The notes under the pieces were generated by a model. That model was not told the origin of the DNA. It did no database searches and was given only the letters and a program-made list of their open reading frames with translations. Shown here one piece after another: positions 22,101 to 34,100 of a stretch of DNA of 64,000 bases. Origin of the DNA: Undaria pinnatifida (Eukaryota; Sar; Phaeophyceae; Laminariales; Alariaceae); NCBI GenBank assembly GCA_012845835.1, contig JABAKD010000002.1, positions 15,516,129 through 15,580,128 on the forward strand, given 5' to 3'. The translations under genes were made by a program, and so were the position numbers. Each line of letters starts with the position of its first letter. The stretch's first letter is position 1.

Positions 22101-25100
22101 CGCGGTCGTTCATTGTTGGTGGTGCCGCGCTGTAGGCTTCATACGTGCAGCGGTTGGTTGCGTGTGTGCTGTTGGGCTGTCATGTGCTGTGCGCGTGCTG
22201 GCCATGTGGCTGCATGTGTGGCTGCAAGAAGACACATGATACGTCCAGAAGAACGCGTGTTAAACCAGTAGTAGATCGCTCTATATAATAATTCGCCTTT
22301 TTATATTATCGCGTTTGGTGCTGTTGGAGTGTTCATCATTTTGAGCGTGCTTGGTCTGCAGATACAGATAGGCTCAAACCGTTCCTTTGCGCGACGTTAC
22401 GCAAAAACATTCTGCAGGAGGAGTTACTGTATGAAGAATGTGTATAACTTCGTCGGGTGAATACGCACATGAAAAAATTACATCTGCTACAGTGTAATAA
22501 GATATCAGTACAACAACGACGGACAACCTACAAAAAGAACTACCAGGTAAACAAATAACGCGTGAGCGATGGCGTGCTTTTCGTAGACGAATGTGCATAC
22601 TATGACATCTGCGAAAGGTTTCCTACGGCCAGCAACCAAAGCGGGAATACAACTTTATTACGAAGCAAAATCAGACGGACACCCTTCACAAGCAAATAAA
22701 AAATCCCTAGACAACGTACATGACGCAAATAACCAGCCGGATTGCGACCGCGCAAATAATTGCGATCTTAGAGTTAGTAAGGTTTGACCCAATAGGCCAA
22801 GACAGACACACATCTTACCCGGGCTCGAGAGCAGGGGCGCCGGTCTGTCAAAGGGCTAATCCAGCCGTCGCGGTCATTTGTTATTCATGGTGCCGCGCTG
22901 TAGGCTTCATACGCGCAGCGGTTGGTTGTGTGTGTGCTGTTGGGCTGTCATGTGCTGCGTGCGTGCTGGCCATGTGGCTGAAGATGTGGCTGCAAGACGA
23001 CACATACATGATACGTCCAGAAGAACGCGTGTTAATTATACCAGTAGTAGTAGATCGCTCAAATAATTCGCCTTTTTATATTATTGCGTTTGGTGCTGTT
23101 GAAGTGCTCTTCATTTTGAGCGTGCTTGGTCTGCAATAGGCTCAAACCTGATCTGTCATACGGATTAAGTTGTTTTGGGGAACTTCCACAGAGTCGGCGG
23201 CTGTTAGTGATAGTGGTACGATTTCATACTGGTCTAGGATTACTTTTCCATATCCCCTTTAGGGCTCCTCTCTAAGTGAGTTCTTCGTACATTATGCAAG
23301 TAAGCCCGGAGGACCCATCGTGTATCTCACGCCGAGTCGAAGAGCTGTTTTGTGACTATTTGGTATGATCAAATACTGATCTGTCATACGGATTAAGTTG
23401 TTTTGGGGCCTACCTTCCACAGAGTCGGGGGCTGTTAGTGATAGTGGTACGATTTCATACTGGTCTAGAATTATTTTGTTTGTCTTGTGTGAGGCTTGAT
23501 TATCCCCCTTTTTCCGTTTAGCTTGCAATTTCTCTGGTGCAAGTTCTCTGCGTTGAAAGTACCAATTGGATCGAGGGCACTTCTATATCCCCTTTATTGA
23601 ATCGAGGGCATTCTATGTCCCCTTTAGCGCCCCTCTCTAAGTCTGCATAATTCGTTGTTAATTTTTGTATATCTTCACTAGTGTAAGTGCCGCGTACGTT
23701 TACGTAGCTAATTGAGGGCATGCAGTGTCGTCTTTTTTAGTTCTTTTCTGTGAGTTCTTCGTATATTTTGTAAACAAACATGGTAAGTTCTTCGTCTACT
23801 GTGGGAGTAAACACCGAGGGGTTTTCCAAGGCACAATCAACGGCGCCTTCCTTTTTCTCTTCCGTAAATTAAACATTTTCAACCATTAATTCCGTCCGAT
23901 ATCATTCTTTTATTGATGACATCTCTTTCCTTTCGCCTCGAAGCCTCGAAGCCAAGCAGGTTCTCAAATTCTCCTTTCGGCATTTCTGGCCTACTTTTAC
24001 TTGGCGGCGGTTTTAATAACAGTGTTTCGCCTATGCTTGCTTCCTTCGTTTATAGGTTTTCCTTCCATCAAAGTAAACCTTTAGAACCTCATGTTCCTAT
24101 TAAACTCTTGGCATTACTTCAAGCTTCAATTTCTTAATTACTACAACTTATTTCGTCGATTGCTACCCTTCCTCACCCAAAGGATGGGCGCCATGGAATG
24201 TCAAATTATGATCTTTAGAACCTCATATTCGCATTAAACTCTCGGCATTACTTTAAACTTCCAATAATAATGTCGAATCGAACAGCTTCAACTTTTTCCC
24301 CTTTTCCTCGTCCGAGTGCCGCCCTGCTCTACCCGAAGCATATATAATGAATCTTTTTTTCGAGAGGACAGGGATTTGGTCAGGATTTTTTTTCGTTTCA
24401 GCCTCAGTATGGGATTCTCGCAACTGGAATTTCTCAGTCAAATCGCTTTGTTCGCGCGCCGTCTTCGGGGGGCGGCTCCAGTGCCCCTCGCCCTGCCTTA
24501 TCTGTTCCACACCTGGCCGGGATCGGGTACGAGGGCTGAGAGAGACAAGCGAGAAGTGGCCAAAACTTTGTAATTTGGGCGGTATACGCCCGAGCTATTC
24601 AGCTATTCTTGGATCGTGGCATGTGCAGAGCTTGAACAAAAAAAACATGGGAACACATTTCTAAATTGGTATCAAATCCAAATTGGCATCATTTGCAAAC
24701 TGGCATCTTATAGTTCATTCCTACAACACTTTTTTCATGGTCACACCACGAAGCGTTTGGCCTATTATCGTACTACTGCTGCTGTGTCGCTACTTTTAGA
24801 TATCTGATTTTTCGGTCAAATCGCTTTGTTCGAACGTTGTCTTCGAGGGCAGCCGTTCCCTACCCAAGGACATTAATACTAGTACACCCAGTGTCCGTGC
24901 TGATTCTTCATCCTAGAGAGATACAACTTATTATGTGGTCACAGACTGAGACAGAGTACAAACACCAAACGATCACAAGTAATCAAGGTAAAGCAAGTAA
25001 AATGCTAGCGTACCGGGTACCGGAACACAACGACAAGGTCAGACCATAAAAATGGAAAATAAACACAACGGAGTCACTTTTAAAAATCGCAGTACGAGAA

Positions 25101-28100
25101 ACCATGTTTTGTCAGTCTTTTTCATCGCCGCTCCAAAGGGTCGTTTCGTATATATTGGTCCACGATCCACAATCCATCTTTCAGGACCGCATAACAAATA
25201 TCCCACACTAATTCCAAGTATATTTATCCCGACAAACGTGGATGCAGTTCAAAAGGTGTGATTCTCAAGGTAGTGTTTCGAACTCTTTGTTGTGTGGTTG
25301 CAAGAGTTGCGCTGTCTACTGACTGTTGTTTGTTGTTGCTGCTGGTCATTACATCGTGTGCGCTCATACATCAGTAGAATAAAATAGGGATCTTCTTGCA
25401 CATATCATCTCGTGTTCGCCAGTAATAATTAATTGATGATACAGGGTAATAGGGATCTTCTTGACAATATCTCGTGTGCACCACCATTGCCACAGCAATG
25501 GACGGTGTAGCAGTATAAAAAAATCGGGACCTTCTTGACAAATATATCGTGTTCGGCAGCAATCGGCGATACAGCAGTAGTAGTGAAATAATAGGGATCT
25601 TCTTGTCACGGCGTACTGGGCCTCCTACAACCGCTGATGAAAATGGCATGTACGTAGTGGGCAGCCCCCCTTCACAGTGCGTACTTCTCGTACTGCCTGA
25701 TAACGCTCGGGCAGTTTAACCCGCGGCGTAGCGCTGCTGTCCTCCCTGTAGTACCCGTACGAGCATGTGTATCTTGTGACTTGCGGTTCTCTTCGAGGTG
25801 CTGCTGCTGTTTCATGTCTGATATACTACAAGAACAGCTTTTCAGACAAGCTACACCAACGCGTAGTTACAGCAGTACAGTGGGGGTATTCTGATTTAAG
25901 ATCACCCTGTGACCAGCCGAAGCAGGCGCCCATTGCTCTTATCTGTTGTGGGAACATATGGCTGTTAATATGCCGGGACATGGCGATTTGACCGCTCTCA
26001 TGTCCCGAATGGATTTCTATCATTGACGCTCTGGGTACTAGCTGCACAGATAGATTCATCCCGATGTTGAGCGTTGTATACGAATTGCGGTCGCATGGCG
26101 AATGTTTGCCCTACACGAGCAATATGCAAGAAAGCCCGCGAAAATATTACCGAGCTTAGTTAGGCTTTTACCCAATGAGCAAATGAAATCGGGATTTTTC
26201 ACCGATTGTTTTCGGTGTCGCATAAGCGACAAAGAGGTGATTATGCAGGCAAAAGTAGTCCATGATTATTCGACCGTTATGCGAGTCAAATACGCATTGT
26301 TTAAGGTTCACTTCGGGAATTTTTCCACGGTTGTTATGCTCGAGTTGTGCCAGTCTTAGTTCCATTTATTATGTGGTTTTTTTCTAACACCCCACTTTTT
26401 TTTTAATTGTGCTTATTACCGGGGGGGGCTGTATCGTGGGTACAAATCGCTCAAATACATCCATTTATATTGCGTTTGGTGCTGTTGCTGCTGTTGAATT
26501 GTTTATCATCCTGATTTTGAGAGTGTTTGCTCGGCAAGCCAACCTGATATAGTAGGCTTAAAATCGCTTTCTTGTGCGACCTATCATGCAAATAACTACT
26601 TTGAATTGCGCTCGCATTGCGAATGTTTGCCGTATGCGAGAAGTATGCGAGAAAACCCGAGTCGGTCTAAATAAGTGTGAACTTATTGGGTCAAAGCCTA
26701 CCAGCCAATCACGAATAAGCCAATGGAGTCGGGGTTGACATGCGGTGCGGGGAGGTATCGACCCGGGAGATCATCGTTATAGTTCCCGCGTTGTTGGAGC
26801 TGTAGAGATTCGGAGGATTTCTGAGCCGGGGAAAGGGCCCTATCTCCCCCGTGTGCGACGGGACCTCCACCCATTGGTTGGTGAGCTTCTATCATCCTCC
26901 TAGGGTGGGGCGGCGCTGTGGAGCTCGAACCAATCCGCGATTTTAGCCAACGTAATTGAGGTCTTCACACCGTGGGGGGCGGTGTCGAACCGAGAGAACT
27001 CGGTTTTCTTCCGCAGTTTGTCAAACTTTCAGAGATATGGAATGACCTCTGGACCGGGGATGGGACCATATCGTCCCCGAGGGGAGTTGGCCCTATAATA
27101 TACGACCCCCAGCCAATCAGAGGTCGGGTTTGGGGATTTCCACACTGTGCAGGGAGGCATCAATCCTGGTGATAGCCGTGTTCGTTCCCGGGTTGTCGGA
27201 GTTGTGTATGTTTGAATGGATTATGATCCTGGGATGGGACCCTATCGTCCCCAGATGACGGTTACTTGATGTACGATCCCCGGCCAATGAGCGACCAGCG
27301 ATCAGACAAAAAGGCCAAACCAAGCGTATGTTTGATATTTTCGTCTAAAACTCGAGCCTGGAATTCTTAACTGAAAAGTTCTTAGTTCAGCGCTATCGCG
27401 TACTACTAATAGTCTATCTACAGCAACAAGTAGCAGCATTATAATAGCATTCGAGGAATTGAATGACGAAGGCAGCGACACCGTGTTTCACGCCTAGAAT
27501 ATCGTCAGCGAGTCTCACCACGATCAGACTATACACACAGACAGTTGGTCTGCGAGCCTCGGATCTAGATACTATCATGCATGGTATAGTAGCAGAAGCT
27601 GGCTCAGTGCGCGCCTCTCAGTGGCTACGTAGAGAACATGCAGCAAACATTACCATCCCCTTGCAGGCCCTGGATGCTTGGTTGAGCAAATACATCAAGA
27701 AACGCACTCGAAACGTCTCTTCGTGGCTCGACTAGAGGCAGGGTCAGTCTGCGTGGGCTCGGATTTATCCGATCGAAATATGATAAAGACCGGAATCGAA
27801 AACACGCAAGAAACGGCAAATAAGTAGTCCACTGTTACTCTATATTGATCCCTCGGCATTACTTTACATTCTACACGCGTAGACTATGTGTTGTGTGGTA
27901 ACGGTTTTTACTCTCTATGGTGCCGGCGAATGCCGGCATCCATGCGGAGCCCTTGTATATATATTATATAGCTGTGCCCACTGAGCGATACGGAGTATAA
28001 AATAACCAACAAGCAAGGAGCCCGCGTAGAGCAGGAAGCAACAGCGGCGGCAGTAGTACAATAATACTCGCGTTCATATATACCAGGTATACATTTTACG

Positions 28101-31100
28101 GAACGAGTACCATACAATGTTTTACAGCGTCGGTGTCGACCGAGGCCGACTATTATATATAAATTTTAACAGGGGTGGCGGGGGGGGGGGGGGGGGGATG
28201 AACGTTAACCATGGGCTTGATTGTTCCACTGTTTTGCGTGAAAAACGTGCATCCTCCAAATTAGAACTTTCTATCGGCAGTGGCAGTTCAATCCCGCAGC
28301 TTCATACACCCCTGAGGGTGAGGAGAAGGTGCCAGGGTGGGAAGGGTGCTCCTGGCAATTGTACCGCCAAAATAGTCACTCCGTCATGTCTATCATACGC
28401 GCAAGACTCGCGTGGCGAACATGTCACCTCACTCCGTCACGATCAAACGTCGCCGCCCACATATGCCAGCGATGTGCTAGCGACGCGCTAAGCTGTTTGC
28501 TATGATAGCAGGGCATCTGTAGTAAAGGTTGGCCGCAGTGGCTATTCTTGATCCTGCGTTGCAAGAGGTACCAATGCGGGGATCACCCTTCCCACCCTGT
28601 GAGCTTCTCTGTCTCGTAGACAGAAAGAACGTGCGTCAGAAACGTCTACTGCAATTGTGTGTTGTTACGTTTAGTAATAGCATACGAAGAAATGCCGACG
28701 TATCACAGCCCAGTGGCTGGTATTGCTACAATCGTACTGTGAATACTTATACATACAATATAACCTGGACTATATACCTTCATCCAGGGCGAGGAGTCTC
28801 CTCCAAACGACTACAGCAGAACAACAACAGTACAACACCCGCAAATACTGTATCCTGGCAATCCAGTGATTATCCAATTATCCAATCAAGCGTCGTGAAG
28901 ACGGGCTACAGTACAATAAAACCAACACGCGAAAAGCACGTTGCGAACAATCACCTGGCCAACGGCGTGCCGACCATTCGGGCACTGTATCAGCAGATCC
29001 AAGTCGGGCGAAAAAAGGTCCTCCACCATGCGCGACATGCCTTCTCGAAAAACGCCACCCGCATCAACGCCGTCCTCTCCCACGAAGTTTATCTGGTGCG
29101 CAGCGAAATGAGAGCAACATCAGTATCAAAATCGCAGTTTACAATATGGGATTCGATAATATGCCATGCCAAACATGCTATCAATGAAAGGCGGTCCATG
29201 ATCAACATGTGCATGATGTTAGGCAGGGCTATTGCAAGTACGCGCGAGCGATCTGATAGAAAGAAGCTGCCGTCGATGATTTCGCGTAATATATATGCGT
29301 TTCGCTGCGCGGGTGGCATTCGCCACACGCTAAGCTCGCTCAGGAAGGAAAATAGAACAAGTAGAACAAACTATGTGAAGCGGGAAAAATACCCATGATT
29401 GAGTGTAGGCGCAAACTGGCGACTTGAAAATGGCAAAAGCCCCGTCGCCATGGTCCAGTAAAGCAACCCGGACGCCACATGCATGAGTATACCGTATGTA
29501 TCTGGTATCTTGCTGTAGTAATTGCGATGTATACGTCGCGAAGTTTGTGACTACAGAGCTTTTGTCTCTGTAGGGCGACGGATCGGCACGTACACTGAGT
29601 GTGCTGGACGTCGATGGGTGGAAAAATCAGTTTAATAAACCACATACCAGGTACAGCAGCGTGTGGTGGAAGTGTCAGCAAAGACGCGGCCATTTTTGGT
29701 CACGTCGGTCATGCAGCAGACTGAAACGTATGTTACGTTTATCAATAAATGGTATCCATCACAAGGCTGAGCGTCAGCGGCACTTGGAAAAAATCAAAGT
29801 TAGTTGTTTGTGGCTACATTACGAAATATTCAAATAGCAAAAACAAAGAGGAAAATACGAAAGATCAAACACTTGTGTGATACATGTTTGCTCTCGGCAA
29901 CACCTTTGCTCTTGGCTGCTTGCTGGCGTTGCCGCACTCTGTTCGCCACGAACACATTGCTGTATGCACTTTGCTGCTCTGCGCAGGGCCGATTGCAGGC
30001 TGTTCTGTTGTGCTTGCGACACGTAAATACTGTGCGTATCGGAGCTTGATTTGTGCCTAGGTGGTGTGCGCAAAAGAAGCAGCTTTCTAGACGAAACAAA
30101 AACAGCAACAAAAAAATTGCAAACCGACAAAAAAACAAACAGTCCTGAGATCGATCCGGAAAAAACAATTTCCCAGTTGGTAGTTAAGAGCTGAGAGTAG
30201 TCTGAGGGCAGAGAACTGCGGAGGATGGCCTCCGAAGGCACCAATACAAGTGGGTCTATGTGGCCGCGGCAAGATCCTTGAGATTAACGGGCGGCTAACG
30301 AAGAACGCTGACGAGGTTGGTACCGTAGCATAAACTGTATTGGTCAGCGAGTATACGTACTCCATGATATTTGTGGGGAGAGACACGGCCGACTGCAGCA
30401 GCAAGATATCTGAGACATGCAATTGCCGACGCCTCACCTGGAACACGCGCTCCCCGTCCCAAACCGTACGCAGCAGCTTTGGATCTGTTTCACTCAGCTG
30501 GCGGTAAGCTTGCGCGAAAACGCACTGGCTCGAAGCCAGGTCCTTTTCTCCTCGATCTCTAGACATCATAGATTTCATGTTGTCGAGAGTCACTGCAACA
30601 CCGTCCCCAGGGCCCTGCGCGTATGTATAGCGCATGTAAGCACGCACGCTTGTAAGCACACACGCGAGTTTATACAACGTCACACGGCCTTTTTCGTCCA
30701 TTTGGACTCGATTGAGTGCTCTCACATATACTGGAATCGTATAATAGAGCCGTCATGCTCCTGTATCACTGAGTGGGCTACCATTCATTGCCTGCCAATC
30801 TATACTACAGTTGCACTGCAATGCTGTGCCAAACCGCAGGCCTGGCATGGCCTTCACGTTGAGTAGAAAAGTCGTAACACAGCGGTATAGGAGAGTCGTG
30901 TTCAAAACGAAGAAGCTACTAGGCAGTGCAGCATGGCTCCCACCTGTGTCGCGGCGAGAGCAGCCTCCAAGACGGCGTTCTTGACATGAGGCAAAATCAA
31001 ATGGTTCATTTCCCGTAGCTGCCATCCCAAACTATCCTCTTGATCGGAGGCGAAGTCGATCACGGGTAACACGCGCTGCTCAACAAGAGAGCACCGATGA

Positions 31101-34100
31101 GGCAAAAAGTATGGCATATCAAAGTCAGGGACGCAAATGGTTTGTGACTACACAGCGGTGCCCACTCGTTTTGTCGGGCGTCCACAACTTTAAATTTCAA
31201 CGCTAAGGTGCCGTGACACTCCTCAAACATCTCGGAAAGTAAACACTACATCGAACATAATTTTCTCGTCAACCGTCATGATATACCACCTTGCCACGTA
31301 ACGTAGGACTGCCGATCATGGGACGATGCGGCATTGCCGCAGTAGCTTCCGATTGTTCAGTTGATCCTCTAATGACTTTGCACCATGGACATGCTGTTAC
31401 TGTACCGGTTACGTGTGCAGTTACCTCTATCCGATGATTGAGGCGAAGCAAAAGCGCTGCCCTGATGTGAAGCGATGCCGCAGGGACCGCCGCCAGGCGC
31501 TGCTGCTGGAAGTTTGCCTCTGCCCTGGATAGCCTGCAACACCACGGATTCAATGTATCCGTCACACGTCCCGACGTTGACTCCTCCTTCTGTGGGGTTG
31601 ACATGTGTAAGATAACCCACAACCAAGCGGAAGGAACGGTAAACGGTGGTCAATGGTAGTCAATGTTCGCTCCTGCTGGTGCACGTCGGGGGTCATCACC
31701 GTTATCGCTATCAATAGTGGCTGCTATGCTACGGTAGGCACAAGGCATAGACTACGCACGAAGATTCTACTACAAGTGATGCAGGCTGCCAATGAGAATT
31801 AGACGGAACGAGCACTGTTAGAGGGTGCTGCGGATTCCGTTCTCCCCTATACGTGCATCAAGGCATGCTTTTACGATTGTAAGGCATACGAAGAGAGGGA
31901 TAAATAAACAGAGCTACTGTGCCTCCCCAATATGGCCGGCTCACCGACTTCATCCCAGCAGCCCCGAGAAGCTCCAAGAGGCCTTTGTCCATCTCCGGTG
32001 TCCACGCTCGCATCCAGTCGCTGGCTTGTTCCAAAGAGGGCCCCTGAGATGCCAGCGACAAGCGCTGCTCTAAGTACAACCGCAGTCGTGCTTTCCGCGG
32101 CATTGCGGCCGCGCGCACCCGAACAGCCCACTTCCACGTCGGGGATGGCTTGCCCAAACCCTCTTCCCGCAAGATGGCCTTGGGGGGTTCGCAATGCTTG
32201 GCCTCCTCAACCCCCCCTGCTCTCGATACATCAGCGGACGAGCGATGTACGCTCATGCTGTTGGAGGCCGCATCGCGATTTCTCTTCGCATAAATCCCCT
32301 CCTCTTCGGCTGCCGCCCCACCTCCAACCCCTTCCACACCTCCACCCCCACCCCCCCCTTCACCAACAACGCTAAGACCGTCAAGACCCGTCTCATCGCT
32401 GTGCCCGTCGGCTTGAGAACCGCGTGCTTCCATGCTAATAGTGTCGCCCGCGGTGGCCGTATCCGCTACGTCCGCTCGCTGGCCACCCCCGGCCCAAAGG
32501 TCTGTCGCCCCTGAGTTATCGCTGCTGACACCCGACAAAATGGGCACCGCCATGGCCGACAAATCGTTCAGCGTCGAATAACGAGACCATGCGGCGCGCT
32601 CACCCAAACTGCTGGCCGGGCTGTTATTGGAACTTCCCTCCTTACTTTCCACGTCGCTGTCGCCCACCTCCACGGTGCCTGCATTGCTCACATACGAGGC
32701 CGCTGGGCCTGACGGATCATTTGCATTGCCAGCCCGACCTCCTGCACGCCATCGTGGCTCCACTCCCGCCGCTTCCCCCCAAGGTCGCAGGACTGGAGTG
32801 TCCGATGGCAGTCGCTCCAGCTTAGTGTCGGCATCCGGCAGGGCGTCAAGATCAACTTTTGCTGCTGCCTCTGCTTCTGCTTCTGCTTCTGGCATCGGGT
32901 CGGAGAGACCGTGATTTGATTGAGTCGACACAGATGTATTGGTGGCAAGTGCCTCCCCTGCATCTCCTCCTGCGGGGTCGGGCTTGAGCTCCTCCTTGCC
33001 CTCCGACGCAGCATCGGCCTCATCAGAACGCTTTCGCGAAGGGACAAGCATCACTCTGTCTCCTTTAACATAAATCGAACTCTGCGAGTTGCTTTCCGTC
33101 AACGTGCCTGCATGGTAAGGCGTCCCCTTATCCTTTCCATTGAAGCTCATAACTTGGATGCAGCAGTCGCCCGGCAAAGGTCGACTCTGTGTGGCGGAAG
33201 GAGGTAGGGTACTGGTAAGATGATGCACTGCTTGGAGTCAACAACTTGCGGCTTAGCGGTGGTGTGCTGTACATACACTAACACACATGTTTTCCTGCGT
33301 GGGCTCGGTTGGTACATCCCTGGCCTCTCAAGACCTCCCACTTGAACACCGCCTCCTTCCATCACTTGCGGAACGGTCCAGCTTTTCTTTGATTTTTTCC
33401 TTCACCTCTTCTTCTTTTTTCGTTTTTTCAATTGATTCTTGATTTTCAACTGTTTCCTTCAAATTTGGTTTCTGCACTCTCGATTTTGGACATTTGGATT
33501 ATATTTTTCTTTGCTCTTTATCTTTTAGAGTATGTTTGTGGAAGTTGAACTTCCTCTAAATTTGCCGCCTGCGAGGACAGTTGAAATTTCGCGAAGCTCA
33601 TACACGCGCACGAGTTTTTTGCGGTCTGTGCCCCGCTCCAAACAACAATTTGTATTCGCCACTGCTCTGATATTGATAGTGGTCGTTGCCAAGGTTGAGG
33701 GGCGCTGATACTGTGTGGCTGGAGCTCTCGCTCGAAAAGCGGGAAGAGCCTGACCCGTTTCTGCATCGAGTTTTTTCACAAGAAAAAAGCACCGTGGATT
33801 TTAGTTGCTTCGGTACACAAAACAGCACGATGAGCCATTTCTCATGAATGCCCACAAGACGAAAAGTTTGCACACGGCAGCATCCGCCGCAGACGATTCC
33901 TTGCCTCACAGAGCACGAGACAGCACCAAAACCTTGGAGACTGTATTCGCCATTGCTCTGAGAGTGGCCATCGCCAAGGTTGAGGGACGCTGATGCTGTG
34001 TGGCTGGAGGTCTCGCTCGAAATGCGAGAAGAGACTGACCCATTTCCGTATCGAGTTTTACTGTACTACCCGGTAGATTTTAGCTGCTTCGGTATACAAA

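Larger units (their letters stand above)
19948..28954. other. 9.0-kb intron inside the HECT domain, packed with repeats
   Basis: Separates E29 from E30. It holds tandem and dispersed repeats (listed separately at 20478, 20690, 20950, 21540, 23147, 24340, 25364, 26700), a long poly-G run near 28173-28198, and scattered short frames such as 27463-27735 (90 codons, plus) with no recognisable domain. No retroelement protein seen. Confidence 0.8.

Noticed and set aside
27463-27735. 90-codon plus-strand frame in the 9-kb intron
   Set aside because: Reasonable amino-acid composition, but no domain, no splice context and no second copy. I cannot support it as a gene.
28529-29398. 289-codon plus-strand open frame
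   Set aside because: It overlaps HECT exon E29 on the other strand, has no domain, and its length is explained by the base composition of the region and the intron around it.
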